From positions 1,612,001 to 1,676,000 of the forward strand of contig NZ_CP116257.1 of NCBI RefSeq assembly GCF_027947595.1: 64,000 nt of DNA, read 5' to 3'. The notes beneath the pieces are model-generated. The model had not been told where the DNA came from, ran no database searches, and worked only from the letters and a program-made list of their open reading frames with translations. Of the stretch, positions 33,835 through 42,917 are shown one piece after another (positions within the stretch are counted from its first letter, which is position 1; each line of letters begins with the position of its first letter). Position numbers and translations under genes: made by a program. The DNA is from Streptomyces lienomycini. GTDB lineage: Bacteria > Actinomycetota > Actinomycetes > Streptomycetales > Streptomycetaceae.

Positions 33835-35046
33835 TCAGTAGCCGAAGTCCTGCGTCCACCAGGGGCCGCCGGAGCCGAAGTGGACGCCGACTCCCAGGGT
33901 CTTGAAGTCGCAGTTCAGGATGTTGGCCCGGTGGTCGGGGCTGTTCATCCAGGCGTCCATGACGGCCTGGGCGTCGGCCTGGCCGCGGGCTATGTTCTCG
34001 CCTCCGAGGCCGGATATGCCCGCTGCCTCCGCCCGGTCCCAGGGGGTCTTGCCGCCGGGGTCGGTGTGGTCGAAGAAGCCCTGGGTGGCCATGGACCGGC
34101 TGAAGTCCTCGGCCAGCTCGCGCAGGGCGCTGTTCGCGGCCACCGGGCTGCAGCCCGACCTGGCCCGTTCGTCGTTGACCAGTTTGAGCACCTGCGCCTG
34201 GGCGACGGCCTCGTCCGAGACGGCGGCGGGCGCGCTGGGCCTCGCGGGCTCCTCGGCGGCCGGACGCGAGGGCGTGGTCTGCGGCCTCGTACGCGGAGGC
34301 GTCGTCGGCTTCCCGGCCTTCGACGGTGTCCCGGCCGGTGCGGCGGGCTTCGACGCCGGTGCCGAGGGGGACGGGGAGACCGGGGACGGCGCGGCGGACG
34401 GGGAGTCCCCGGCGGAGGAGCTGCCCGAGGGGGAGTCCCCGGCCGGGGCCCGCGAGGAGGAGCGGTCGGTGCCGCGGCTCGTGGCGGCACCGTCACCGGG
34501 GCCCGGGTCGGCGCTGCCGGAGGTGCCGCCCTGCTGGGACGGGCTGTTCGTCGGGGAGTCCTGGGCCTGCACCCGGTCGCCCCCGCCGCTGCCCCCGCCG
34601 ATCCGGTAGTTGTCGAGGCCCGGCACCGCGCCCGTGGCCATCGCCACCGTGCCGATGGCGACCGCGGCGGACACCCCGAGCAGACCGGTGCGGACCGGGG
34701 TGGCGGCCTTCTTCCGGCGGCGGCGCCCTCCGCCGGGCTGCGGGCCGCCGGCGGGGGTGTAGCCGCCGCTGGGGAAGGCGACCGTGCGGCCGGCCTGCGG
34801 ACCGTCGCTGCCGTCGCCGTCCGGGGCGTCCGGGTCGTCCGCGAAGAGGTAGGCGTCGCTCCTGGCCCGGACCTCGGCATAGGCCTCGGGGTTCAGATAG
34901 GGCGCGATGCCCATCGTGGCGGGTGTCTCGCCCGGGTCCGGCGCCGGCCGGCCGGGGGCCCGGCCCGTCGTGGCGTCCGGATGGCGGTCCTGCGCGGCGC
35001 GGCCCGTGGCGGCGCGGCCGGCGGCGGAGCGTCGGTGGCGTCCCAT
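33835..35046 (-). CDS. Membrane-anchored CAP/SCP-domain secreted protein
   Basis: A 403-residue protein starting at ATG 35046. The charged N-terminal cytoplasmic part (about 115 residues) is followed by one membrane segment (TGLLGVSAAVAIGTVAMATG). Next comes a long Ser/Pro/Ala/Gly-rich extracellular linker, then a C-terminal CAP domain (about residues 280-403): LKLVNDERARSGCSPV, GFFDHTDP, GENIARG, VMDAWMNSPDHRANIL. Two cysteines in the CAP domain can form a disulfide. Function of bacterial CAP proteins is mostly unknown; surface or cell-wall roles are suspected. Confidence 0.88.
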   Translation of the reverse strand: MGRHRRSAAGRAATGRAAQDRHPDATTGRAPGRPAPDPGETPATMGIAPYLNPEAYAEVRARSDAYLFADDPDAPDGDGSDGPQAGRTVAFPSGGYTPAGGPQPGGGRRRRKKAATPVRTGLLGVSAAVAIGTVAMATGAVPGLDNYRIGGGSGGGDRVQAQDSPTNSPSQQGGTSGSADPGPGDGAATSRGTDRSSSRAPAGDSPSGSSSAGDSPSAAPSPVSPSPSAPASKPAAPAGTPSKAGKPTTPPRTRPQTTPSRPAAEEPARPSAPAAVSDEAVAQAQVLKLVNDERARSGCSPVAANSALRELAEDFSRSMATQGFFDHTDPGGKTPWDRAEAAGISGLGGENIARGQADAQAVMDAWMNSPDHRANILNCDFKTLGVGVHFGSGGPWWTQDFGY

Positions 35047-35229
35047 GTCCTGGCCTTCCTCGTCCTCGTCCTCGCGCCGGGCGTGCCCTCGCGGTCGACT
35101 GTGCTCACGATCAACACGGAACTCACACCATCGAGTGAGTTTCACGTGGTATTCGCTGGATCGGGACGGTACCGCATGGTGCCAGGGGGTGAAGTGTCCC
35201 GCGAGACATTGACTGGTTAGGTTGCAGTC

Positions 35230-35511
35230 ATGAGCGAGGATGTACGGCTGGTCGCGTGGGTGCGCGGTCAGGTCCAGGGCGTGGGTTTCCGCTGGTTCAC
35301 GCGGGCCAGGGCGCTGGAACTCGGCGGGATGAGTGGTTTTGCTCTCAATCTGGGCGACGGCCGCGTCCAGGTCGTCGCGGAGGGCCCGCGCGAGCGCTGC
35401 GAGGGGCTGCTCGACTGGCTGCGGGGTGACGACACGCCCGGGCGGGTGGACGGTGTCACCGAGATCTGGGACACACCCCGCGGCGGCTACGACGGCTTCG
35501 CCATCCGCTGA
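35230..35511 (+). CDS. acyP: Acylphosphatase
   Basis: A 93-residue enzyme starting at ATG 35230. The signature [15 protein letters not shown] supplies the catalytic arginine and [13 protein letters not shown] the asparagine. It hydrolyses acyl phosphates such as acetyl- or carbamoyl-phosphate. It lies between the CAP gene and smc region in the recalled Streptomyces order. Confidence 0.96.
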   Translation: MSEDVRLVAWVRGQVQGVGFRWFTRARALELGGMSGFALNLGDGRVQVVAEGPRERCEGLLDWLRGDDTPGRVDGVTEIWDTPRGGYDGFAIR

Positions 35512-35889
35512 ACCCCGGCCGCCCGAGGAGTCGCGGACGGGGGGCGAGGGCCCTCTCGCGGGGGTGGCGGAGGGAAAACGGGCAGGTGGTTGCCAAGGGC
35601 GGCCGCTCGTGGCAGGCTCCGCACGCAGAATGATCGCCACGCCCCGAGGGTCCCGCAGGAGTCGCAGCGTCTGCCGTTCACCGGCCGCATGCCACCGGGC
35701 GCCCGCCGATACGGGGCGTGATCGTGTTGACCGTCAAACTTTTTGGTGAGACGCTGAAAGCCCCGCGCACCTTAGCTGTTTGGCATGGTTGAACGGCAGT
35801 AAAAACTCCAAAGTGCCAAGCACCGCGGGTGCGATTCCCTCACGACCCAACCGCTTCGGTCGGTCACTCATTGTGGAGGACCATCCATC
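35512..35889. other. Intergenic region upstream of the small coiled-coil gene
   Basis: This 378-nt stretch has no gene. Its right half (35720-35870) is clearly more A/T-rich than the surroundings, with a TTGACC hexamer at 35727 and a TTGGCA/TGCCAA inverted repeat (35780-35785, 35814-35819). It probably holds the promoter and a leader for the small gene at 35890. No RNA family was recognised. Confidence 0.5.
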
Positions 35890-36102
35890 ATGGCAAAGGC
35901 GCTTCTCGGTTACGTCGGCGGCTCCGACCCTCGACTCCTCGCCGAGATGCGACGGCTCCAGCAGCGCGTCCAGGACCTGGAATCCGAACTCGGACGAATC
36001 CAGGCGGAGAACGACGCGCTGGCGGCTGCCGCTTCTCACGACAGGATCATGGAGAGCATGGAGAGCGTTGACGCACACCAGGCGGAGCCTGCGCTCACCT
36101 GA
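35890..36102 (+). CDS. Small coiled-coil protein of unknown function
   Basis: A 70-residue protein starting at ATG 35890 after GTGGAGGACC. Residues 12-50 form a heptad-rich helix (LLAEMRRLQQRVQDLESELG) and the rest is polar. There are no cysteines and no membrane segment. It has its own A/T-rich leader upstream and a very strong terminator downstream, indicating an independent transcription unit that is probably well expressed. It lies just upstream of smc. I do not recognise a functional family. Confidence 0.75.
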   Translation: MAKALLGYVGGSDPRLLAEMRRLQQRVQDLESELGRIQAENDALAAAASHDRIMESMESVDAHQAEPALT

Positions 36103-36175
36103 TCACTGCATCGCTCCACTACGCCACGGCAGTGGTCGGGCCCGCTCGTACCACCGCTCCGGTGTCAGAGTCTGC

Positions 36176-36197
36176 AAGGGACGCTTCGGCGTCCCTT
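36176..36197 (+). terminator. Intrinsic terminator with TTCG tetraloop
   Basis: AAGGGACGC/GCGTCCCTT (9 bp) closed by TTCG, followed by CTTCTTTCTTTC. It ends the small coiled-coil gene transcript before smc. Confidence 0.9.
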
Positions 36198-36369
36198 CTT
36201 TCTTTCCCGCCCCGCCCCCGCCCCCGGTCCCGGTGCCTCTGCCTGTCCCTGCCCCGCGCAACCTTTCACCCTCTTCAACGTCTGATGTGCCCTGCACGTT
36301 CACCGGTGAAACCGCGGCGGTTCACCGGTTCATGGAGTGAGACACGCCCGAAAGGTAGAGTCCGACGGC

Positions 36370-39300
36370 GTGCACCTGAAGGCCCTGACCCTGCGCGGGT
36401 TCAAGTCGTTCGCCTCCGCGACCACGCTCCGGTTCGAGCCCGGCATCACCTGTGTCGTCGGACCCAACGGTTCGGGCAAGTCCAACGTCGTCGACGCGCT
36501 CAGCTGGGTCATGGGCGAACAGGGCGCCAAGTCGCTGCGCGGCGGCAAGATGGAGGACGTCATCTTCGCCGGCACCACCGGCCGCCCGCCGCTCGGCCGG
36601 GCCGAGGTGTCGCTGACCGTCGACAACTCCGACGGGGCCCTGCCCATCGAGTACGCCGAGGTCACCATCACGCGGATCATGTTCCGCAACGGCGGCAGCG
36701 AGTACCAGATCAACGGCGACACCTGCCGCCTCCTGGACATCCAGGAACTCCTCTCCGACTCCGGCATCGGCCGCGAGATGCACGTCATCGTCGGCCAGGG
36801 CCAGCTCGACTCCGTGCTGCACGCCGACCCGATGGGACGCCGCGCCTTCATCGAAGAGGCCGCCGGCGTCCTCAAGCACCGCAAGCGCAAGGAGAAGGCG
36901 CTCAGGAAACTGGACGCGATGCAGGCCAACCTCGCGCGTGTCCAGGACCTCACCGACGAACTGCGGCGCCAGCTCAAGCCCCTGGGCCGGCAGGCGGCGG
37001 TCGCCAGGAGGGCCGCCGTCATCCAGGCCGACCTCCGGGACGCCCGGCTGCGGCTGCTCGCCGACGACCTCGTACGGATGCGCGAGGCGCTGAGTGCCGA
37101 GATCGCCGACGAGGCCGCGCTCAAGGAACGCAAGGAGACCGCCGAACGGGAGCTGGGCAAGGCCCTGCGCCGCGAGGCGGACCTGGAGGACGAGGTACGG
37201 CGGCTCACCCCGCGCCTCCAGCGCGCCCAGCAGACCTGGTACGAGCTGTCCCAGCTCGCCGAACGGGTGCGCGGCACCGTCTCACTGGCCGACGCCCGCG
37301 TGAAGAGCGCCACCTCGACGCCGCCCGAGGAGCGCCGCGGCCGCGACCCGGAGGAACTGGAGCGCGAGGCCGCGCGCGTCCGCGAACAGGAGGCGGAGCT
37401 GGAGTCGGCCCTGGAGGCGGCCGAACACGCCCTGGAGGACACGGTCGCCCACCGCGCGGACCTCGAACGCGAACTGGCCCAGGAGGAACGCCGCCTCAAG
37501 GACGCCGCACGCGCCATCGCCGACCGCCGCGAGGGTCTGGTCCGGCTGGGCGGCCAGGTGGGTGCCGCCCGGTCCCGCGCCGCCTCCGCCCAGGCCGAGA
37601 TCGAGCGGCTGACCGAAGCCCGCGACGAGTCGCGGGAGCGGGCCGCCGCCGCCCAGGAGGAGTACGAGACCCTCCAGGCCCAGGTCGACGGACTCGACGC
37701 CGACGACCAGGAACTCGCCGAGCGGCACGAGGCGGCCAAGCGGCACCTGGCCGAGGCCGAGGACGCGCTCGGCGCCGCCCGCGAGGCCGCCACCGAGGCG
37801 GAGCGCCGCCGCGCCGCCACCCGCGCCCGGCACGAGGCGCTCGCGCTCGGCCTGCGCCGCAAGGACGGCACCGGCGCGGTGCTCGCCGCCCGGGACCGTC
37901 TCACCGGCCTGCTCGGCCCGGCCGCCGAGCTGCTCACCGTCACGCCCGGCCATGAGGCCGCCCTCGCCGCCGCCTTCGGCGCGGCCGCCGACGCCCTCGC
38001 GGTCACCTCCCCGGCGGCCGCCGCCGACGCCATCCGCCTGCTGCGCAAGCAGGACGCCGGCCGGGCCGCCCTGCTCCTCGCCGGCGCCCCCGACGCCGTA
38101 CCGGACGAGGCGCGCGTCCACGGACCGCCGTACGCCGCCGACCTCGTCCGCGGTCCGTCCGACCTGATGCCCGCCGTACGGCGGCTGCTGCGCGGGATCG
38201 TCGTCGTCGCCACTTTGGAGGACGCCGAGGACCTCGTCCACGCCCGGCCCGGCCTGACCGCGGTGACGGCCGACGGGGACCTGCTCGGCGCGCACTTCGC
38301 GCAGGGCGGGTCGGCCGGGGCGCCCAGCCTCCTGGAGGTGCGGGCGTCCGTCGACCAGGCCGCCGCCGAGCTGGAGGAGCTGGGCGGGCGGTGCGAGGAC
38401 CTGGCCGCGGCGCAGGAAGCGGCCGTCGGGCGTCGGCGGAAGTGCGCGGCGCTCGTCGAGGAGCTGGGGGAGCGGCGCCGGGCCGCCGACCGGGAGAAGT
38501 CGTCCGTCGCCCAGCAGCTGGGCCGGCTCGCGGGCCAGGCACGGGGCGCGGCCGGAGAGGCGGAACGGTCCGCTGCCGCGGCGGCCCGGGCGCAGGAGGC
38601 GCTGGACAAGGCGCTCATGGAGGTCGAGGAGCTGGCGGAGCGGCTCGCCGTCGCCGAGGAGAGTGCCCCCTTCGGGGAAGGAGGGGAGGAGGAGCCCGAC
38701 ACCGCCGCCCGCGACCGGCTCGCCGCCGACGGGGCCAACGCCCGCCAGACCGAGATGGAGGCCCGCCTCCAGGTCCGCACCCACGAGGAGCGGGCCAAGT
38801 CGCTGGCCGGACGGGCCGACTCCCTGGACCGGGCCGCCCGCGCCGAACGCGAGGCACGCGCGCGTGCCGAGCAGCGGCGGGCCCGGCTGCGGTACGAGGC
38901 GGCCGTCGCCGAGGCGGTCGCCGCCGGCGCCCGGCAGCTCCTCGCCCACGTCGAGGTCTCCCTGACCCGCGCCGACGCGGAACGCACCCTCGCCGAGGCG
39001 GCCAAGGCCCGGCGCGAACGGGAACTGACCGCCGCGCGCACCGCCGGACGCGACCTCAAGGCGGAGCTGGACAAGTTGACGGATTCAGTTCACCGGGGAG
39101 AGGTACTCGGCGCCGAGAAGCGGCTGCGCATCGAGCAGCTGGAGACCAAGGCGCTGGAGGAACTCGGTGTGGAACCGGCGGGGCTCGCGGCCGAGTACGG
39201 CCCCCATCAACCGGTGCCGCCCTCGCCCCCCGCCGACGGCGAGGAGCTACCGGACCCTGCGTCCAACAGCGGCTCCGCCGCGGGTGGGCACCCGCGCAAC

Positions 39301-39963
39301 CTTCCGAGGCCCTTCGTCCGCTCCGAGCAGGAGAAGCGGCTGAGGTCCGCCGAACGCGCCTACCAGCAGCTCGGCAAGGTCAACCCGCTGGCGCTGGAGG
39401 AGTTCGCGGCGCTGGAGGAACGGCACCAGTTCCTCAGCGAGCAGCTGGAGGACCTGAAGAAGACCCGCGCCGACCTGCTCCAGGTCGTCAAGGAGGTCGA
39501 CGAGCGCGTCGAGCAGGTCTTCACCGAGGCGTTCCGGGACACCGCCCGCGAGTTCGAGGGCGTCTTCGGCCGGCTCTTCCCGGGCGGTGAGGGGCGGCTG
39601 ATCCTGACCGACCCCGACAACATGCTCACCACGGGCGTGGACGTCGAGGCCCGGCCGCCGGGCAAGAAGGTCAAGCGGCTCTCGCTGCTCTCCGGCGGGG
39701 AGCGTTCGCTGACCGCGGTGGCGATGCTGGTGTCGATCTTCAAGGCCCGCCCGAGCCCGTTCTACGTGATGGACGAGGTCGAGGCGGCGCTCGACGACAC
39801 CAACCTGCAGCGGCTGATCCGGATCATGCAGGAGCTGCAGGAGGCCTCGCAGCTGATCGTGATCACGCACCAGAAGCGCACGATGGAGGTCGCCGACGCA
39901 CTCTACGGAGTGTCCATGCAGGGTGACGGTGTGTCGAAGGTCATCAGTCAGCGGTTGCGCTAG
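36370..39963 (+). CDS. smc: Chromosome segregation ATPase SMC
   Basis: This 1197-residue protein starts at GTG 36370 (HLKALTLRGFKSFASAT). Walker A GPNGSGKSN lies near residues 31-39, followed by long coiled coils, a hinge domain (about residues 500-650, including LLGPAAELLTVTPGHEAAL), returning coiled coil, then the C-terminal head with signature LSGGERSLTAVAML near 1108 and Walker B FYVMDEVEAALDD near 1132. It condenses and segregates chromosomes, especially during sporulation. A Pro-rich insertion precedes the C-terminal head (about 945-980). Confidence 0.98.
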   Translation: MHLKALTLRGFKSFASATTLRFEPGITCVVGPNGSGKSNVVDALSWVMGEQGAKSLRGGKMEDVIFAGTTGRPPLGRAEVSLTVDNSDGALPIEYAEVTITRIMFRNGGSEYQINGDTCRLLDIQELLSDSGIGREMHVIVGQGQLDSVLHADPMGRRAFIEEAAGVLKHRKRKEKALRKLDAMQANLARVQDLTDELRRQLKPLGRQAAVARRAAVIQADLRDARLRLLADDLVRMREALSAEIADEAALKERKETAERELGKALRREADLEDEVRRLTPRLQRAQQTWYELSQLAERVRGTVSLADARVKSATSTPPEERRGRDPEELEREAARVREQEAELESALEAAEHALEDTVAHRADLERELAQEERRLKDAARAIADRREGLVRLGGQVGAARSRAASAQAEIERLTEARDESRERAAAAQEEYETLQAQVDGLDADDQELAERHEAAKRHLAEAEDALGAAREAATEAERRRAATRARHEALALGLRRKDGTGAVLAARDRLTGLLGPAAELLTVTPGHEAALAAAFGAAADALAVTSPAAAADAIRLLRKQDAGRAALLLAGAPDAVPDEARVHGPPYAADLVRGPSDLMPAVRRLLRGIVVVATLEDAEDLVHARPGLTAVTADGDLLGAHFAQGGSAGAPSLLEVRASVDQAAAELEELGGRCEDLAAAQEAAVGRRRKCAALVEELGERRRAADREKSSVAQQLGRLAGQARGAAGEAERSAAAAARAQEALDKALMEVEELAERLAVAEESAPFGEGGEEEPDTAARDRLAADGANARQTEMEARLQVRTHEERAKSLAGRADSLDRAARAEREARARAEQRRARLRYEAAVAEAVAAGARQLLAHVEVSLTRADAERTLAEAAKARRERELTAARTAGRDLKAELDKLTDSVHRGEVLGAEKRLRIEQLETKALEELGVEPAGLAAEYGPHQPVPPSPPADGEELPDPASNSGSAAGGHPRNLPRPFVRSEQEKRLRSAERAYQQLGKVNPLALEEFAALEERHQFLSEQLEDLKKTRADLLQVVKEVDERVEQVFTEAFRDTAREFEGVFGRLFPGGEGRLILTDPDNMLTTGVDVEARPPGKKVKRLSLLSGGERSLTAVAMLVSIFKARPSPFYVMDEVEAALDDTNLQRLIRIMQELQEASQLIVITHQKRTMEVADALYGVSMQGDGVSKVISQRLR

Positions 39964-40058
39964 ATCCTGAAGGCACACAACACGATTGCTTCAACTCTTG
40001 AACGCGTTTCGTGGTCGAGCGCGGGTCGGGCTGGGTAGAACTCAGAGCTACCGCGCTA

Positions 40059-40086
40059 TTGACTTCGGAACTTGAAGGCATAGTCT
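40059..40086 (+). promoter_or_regulatory. Candidate glcP promoter
   Basis: TTGACT (40059-40064), a 16-nt spacer and TAGTCT (40081-40086) lie about 93 nt before the glcP start in an A/T-rich pocket, consistent with a housekeeping promoter. Confidence 0.5.
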
Positions 40087-40178
40087 CTGCAACGTTGCTT
40101 TTACCTTCAGGTCCCTTCCGTTGGCACCTCGAAGGGCGAACCACCCCGGCAGCGTTGCCGGTAGCCGGAGGAGTACAC

Positions 40179-41597
40179 GTGGCCAGCACATCGCAGGCGC
40201 CCAACCCAGGAGCCGGGACGGCTCACCCCGATCATCTCGGGCACGTCATCTTCATCGCGGCGGCGGCCGCGATGGGCGGTTTCCTGTTCGGCTACGACAG
40301 TTCCGTGATCAACGGCGCCGTCGAGGCCATCCGGGACCGCTACGACGTCGGCTCCGCGGTGCTGGCCCAGGTCATCGCCATCGCCCTGATCGGCTGCGCC
40401 ATCGGCGCCGCCACCGCCGGCCGCATCGCCGACCGCATCGGCCGCATCCGCTGCATGCAGATCGCGGCGGTCCTCTTCACCATCAGCGCCATCGGCTCCG
40501 CACTGCCCTTCGCACTGTGGGACCTCGCCATGTGGCGCATCATCGGCGGCTTCGCCATCGGCATGGCCTCCGTGATCGGCCCCGCCTACATCGCCGAGGT
40601 CTCCCCGCCCGCCTACCGCGGCCGGCTCGGCTCCTTCCAGCAGGCCGCGATCGTCGTCGGCATCGCCGTGTCGCAGCTGGTCAACTGGGGTCTGCTGAAC
40701 GCCGCGGGCGGCGACCAGCGCGGCAAGCTGATGGGCCTGGAGGCCTGGCAGGTCATGCTCGGCGTCATGGTGGTCCCGGCCGTCCTCTACGGCCTGCTGT
40801 CCTTCGCCATCCCGGAGTCCCCCCGCTTCCTGATCTCCGTCGGCAAGCACGAACGCGCCAAGAAGGTCCTCGAGGAGGTCGAGGGCAGGGACACCGACTT
40901 CGACGCCCGCGTCGCCGAGATCGAGCACGCGATGCACCGGGAGGAGAAGTCCTCCTTCAAGGACCTCCTCGGCGGCAGCTTCTTCTTCAAGCCGATCGTC
41001 TGGATCGGTATCGGCCTGTCCGTCTTCCAGCAGTTCGTCGGCATCAACGTCGCGTTCTACTACTCCTCGACGCTGTGGCAGTCGGTCGGCGTCGACCCGA
41101 CGCAGTCGTTCTTCTACTCGTTCACGACGTCGATCATCAACATCGTCGGCACCGTGATCGCGATGATCTTCGTGGACCGCATCGGCCGCAAGCCGCTCGC
41201 CCTGATCGGCTCGGTCGGCATGGTGATCGGCCTCGCGCTGGAGGCCTGGGCCTTCTCCTTCGACCTGGTCGACGGCAAGCTCCCGGCCACCCAGGGCTGG
41301 GTCGCCCTGATCGCCGCCCACGTCTTCGTCCTCTTCTTCGCCCTCTCCTGGGGCGTGGTCGTCTGGGTCTTCCTCGGCGAGATGTTCCCCAACCGGATCC
41401 GCGCCGCCGCCCTGGGCGTGGCCGCCTCCGCGCAGTGGATCGCCAACTGGGCCATCACCGCGAGCTTCCCGTCGCTGGCCGACTGGAACCTCTCCGTCAC
41501 CTACGTGATCTACACGGTCTTCGCCGCGCTCTCCATCCCGTTCGTCCTGAAATTCGTCAAGGAGACGAAGGGCAAGGCACTGGAGGAGATGGGCTGA
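40179..41597 (+). CDS. glcP: Glucose permease (MFS sugar porter GlcP)
   Basis: This 472-residue transporter starts at GTG 40179 after GGAGGAG. It has the twelve-helix sugar-porter layout with signatures GGFLFGYDSSVINGAV, RIADRIGRIRCMQ, PESPRFLISVGK, QQFVGINVAFYYS and VDRIGRKPLALIG. Length and position after smc match S. coelicolor glcP1 (SCO5578), the main glucose uptake system and therefore relevant to carbon repression. It is monocistronic, with its own promoter and a 17-bp terminator stem. Confidence 0.95.
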   Translation: MASTSQAPNPGAGTAHPDHLGHVIFIAAAAAMGGFLFGYDSSVINGAVEAIRDRYDVGSAVLAQVIAIALIGCAIGAATAGRIADRIGRIRCMQIAAVLFTISAIGSALPFALWDLAMWRIIGGFAIGMASVIGPAYIAEVSPPAYRGRLGSFQQAAIVVGIAVSQLVNWGLLNAAGGDQRGKLMGLEAWQVMLGVMVVPAVLYGLLSFAIPESPRFLISVGKHERAKKVLEEVEGRDTDFDARVAEIEHAMHREEKSSFKDLLGGSFFFKPIVWIGIGLSVFQQFVGINVAFYYSSTLWQSVGVDPTQSFFYSFTTSIINIVGTVIAMIFVDRIGRKPLALIGSVGMVIGLALEAWAFSFDLVDGKLPATQGWVALIAAHVFVLFFALSWGVVVWVFLGEMFPNRIRAAALGVAASAQWIANWAITASFPSLADWNLSVTYVIYTVFAALSIPFVLKFVKETKGKALEEMG

Positions 41598-41689
41598 CGC
41601 CCTCCCCGGGAGGAGCCCCCGAACCCGGAGCCCCCGAACCCGGGGGGAGGAGCCAAGTCCCCGCCGCCCCTTCCCCCGCGACACCCGCC

Positions 41690-41728
41690 GCCGCCCCCGT
41701 CCGGGCCCACCGCCCGGACGGGGGCGGC
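41690..41728 (+). terminator. Intrinsic terminator of glcP
   Basis: A perfect 17-bp stem, GCCGCCCCCGTCCGGGC/GCCCGGACGGGGGCGGC, with a 5-nt loop, 92 nt after the glcP stop. A short duplication of CCCGAACCCGG precedes it. Confidence 0.9.
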
Positions 41729-41804
41729 GCCGTCGTACGACACTCGCCCGCACACCTCGGAGTGGCTCGCGCGGCCGCACGCCCCTCTCATGGCATCCTG
41801 CTGC

Positions 41805-41822
41805 GCGAATCGATCAATTCGC
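41805..41822. promoter_or_regulatory. Inverted repeat upstream of the ole-type cluster
   Basis: GCGAAT-N6-ATTCGC lies 97 nt before the putative start of the first cluster gene, in an A/T-rich pocket with a repeated ATCGATC. It may be an operator, but no regulator gene lies in the cluster. Confidence 0.4.
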
Positions 41823-41918
41823 ATCGATCCCTCAGCCCCGATCAGTCCGAGAGTCTTCGGCTAGGCCGTCGTACGCCCTGCCGCCCGGTCGGCCGCCGCA
41901 TGCGCCCCGGGAGGACAC

Positions 41919-42917
41919 ATTTCCAGCTTCAGTCGGATTACCAGCGCAGCCGTTCATCATCCCGGGCAGCGTCAGTCGGTCGCGGAGGTCGAGGAGGCGG
42001 TGCGCGCCACCAACCCTCACCTGCTCATCGTCGACGGAGTACTGGAACGCCTCTACGGACTCCGGGAACGGCGCGTGGCCCCACCCGGCACCCTGCCCTC
42101 CGACCTCGCGGCCGCGGCGGGCGAGTCGGCGCTCGCACAGGCCGGTGTCTCGCCCGCGGACGTCGGTCTCCTGATCTTCGCCGGTGTCAGCGAGGACCTG
42201 GAGGAACCCGCCACCGCTCATGTCGTCGCCCACAAACTCGGCGTGCGGGCGCCCGTCTTCGACGTGAAGAACGCCTGCAACGGCGTGCTCAACGCCCTGC
42301 AGATCGCCGACGCGCTGATCAGGACCGGCACGCACACCACCGTGCTGATCACCACCGGCGAACTGCCCAGCCGGCTGATGCGGCTGCCGGCGGCCGACCG
42401 GTCCGAACTCGCCTACGCCATGCCCGCCTACACCGGCGGCGACATGGGCGCGGCCCTGCTCGTCCAGGCCTCGGCGGACCCCGGTCTGCTCGCCACCCGG
42501 TTCGCCGCCGACCCGGCCGGGTGGGACGCCGCGACCATGGTCAACCCCTACTTCGGCAGCGATGACCGGCCGAGGTGCCCGCGCATCGACTCCGAGTCCC
42601 TGGTGCGCTCGTGCCTGGGCTTCGCGCAGGACGGCGTGCGGGAGATGGAGGACCTGGGCTTCAAGATCGGGGACGCCGACCTCGTCTGCGTCCACCAGGC
42701 GTCGGTGCCCTTCACCCGCACGCTCTGCGCGGCCCTGGGCGCCGAACCGGACCACGTCGTCCCGGTCTTCCCCCGGTACGGCAACGTCGGCACCGGCTGC
42801 CTGCCCCTGCAACTGGTCGAGGCGCGGGACGCCGGGCGACTGAACCGCGGCGACCTGGTCGCCCTGTTCGGTCTCGCCAGCGGCACCAGCTGCGGCCTCG
42901 CCCTGTGCCAGTGGTGA
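41919..42917 (+). CDS. Ketoacyl synthase III/OleA-like condensing enzyme
   Basis: The thiolase-fold synthase has catalytic Cys in KNACNGVLNAL, His in CVHQASVPFT and Asn in YGNVGTGCLP. The first canonical in-frame start, GTG 42000, would remove the first beta strand. The frame upstream to a stop at 41862 contains SRITSAAVHHPGQRQSV, which looks like the family N-terminus, and an ATT at 41919 sits 4-5 nt after GGGAGGA. I therefore place the start at ATT 41919 (332 residues, the usual length), with GTG 42000 as alternative. It could join two acyl chains (OleA role) or prime with malonyl units (FabH role). It overlaps the ligase gene by 4 nt. Confidence 0.75.
   Translation: MSSFSRITSAAVHHPGQRQSVAEVEEAVRATNPHLLIVDGVLERLYGLRERRVAPPGTLPSDLAAAAGESALAQAGVSPADVGLLIFAGVSEDLEEPATAHVVAHKLGVRAPVFDVKNACNGVLNALQIADALIRTGTHTTVLITTGELPSRLMRLPAADRSELAYAMPAYTGGDMGAALLVQASADPGLLATRFAADPAGWDAATMVNPYFGSDDRPRCPRIDSESLVRSCLGFAQDGVREMEDLGFKIGDADLVCVHQASVPFTRTLCAALGAEPDHVVPVFPRYGNVGTGCLPLQLVEARDAGRLNRGDLVALFGLASGTSCGLALCQW

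Noticed and set aside
42000..42917. GTG 42000 as the firm start of the ketosynthase
   Set aside because: It removes the first beta strand and shortens the enzyme below family length; kept only as an alternative.
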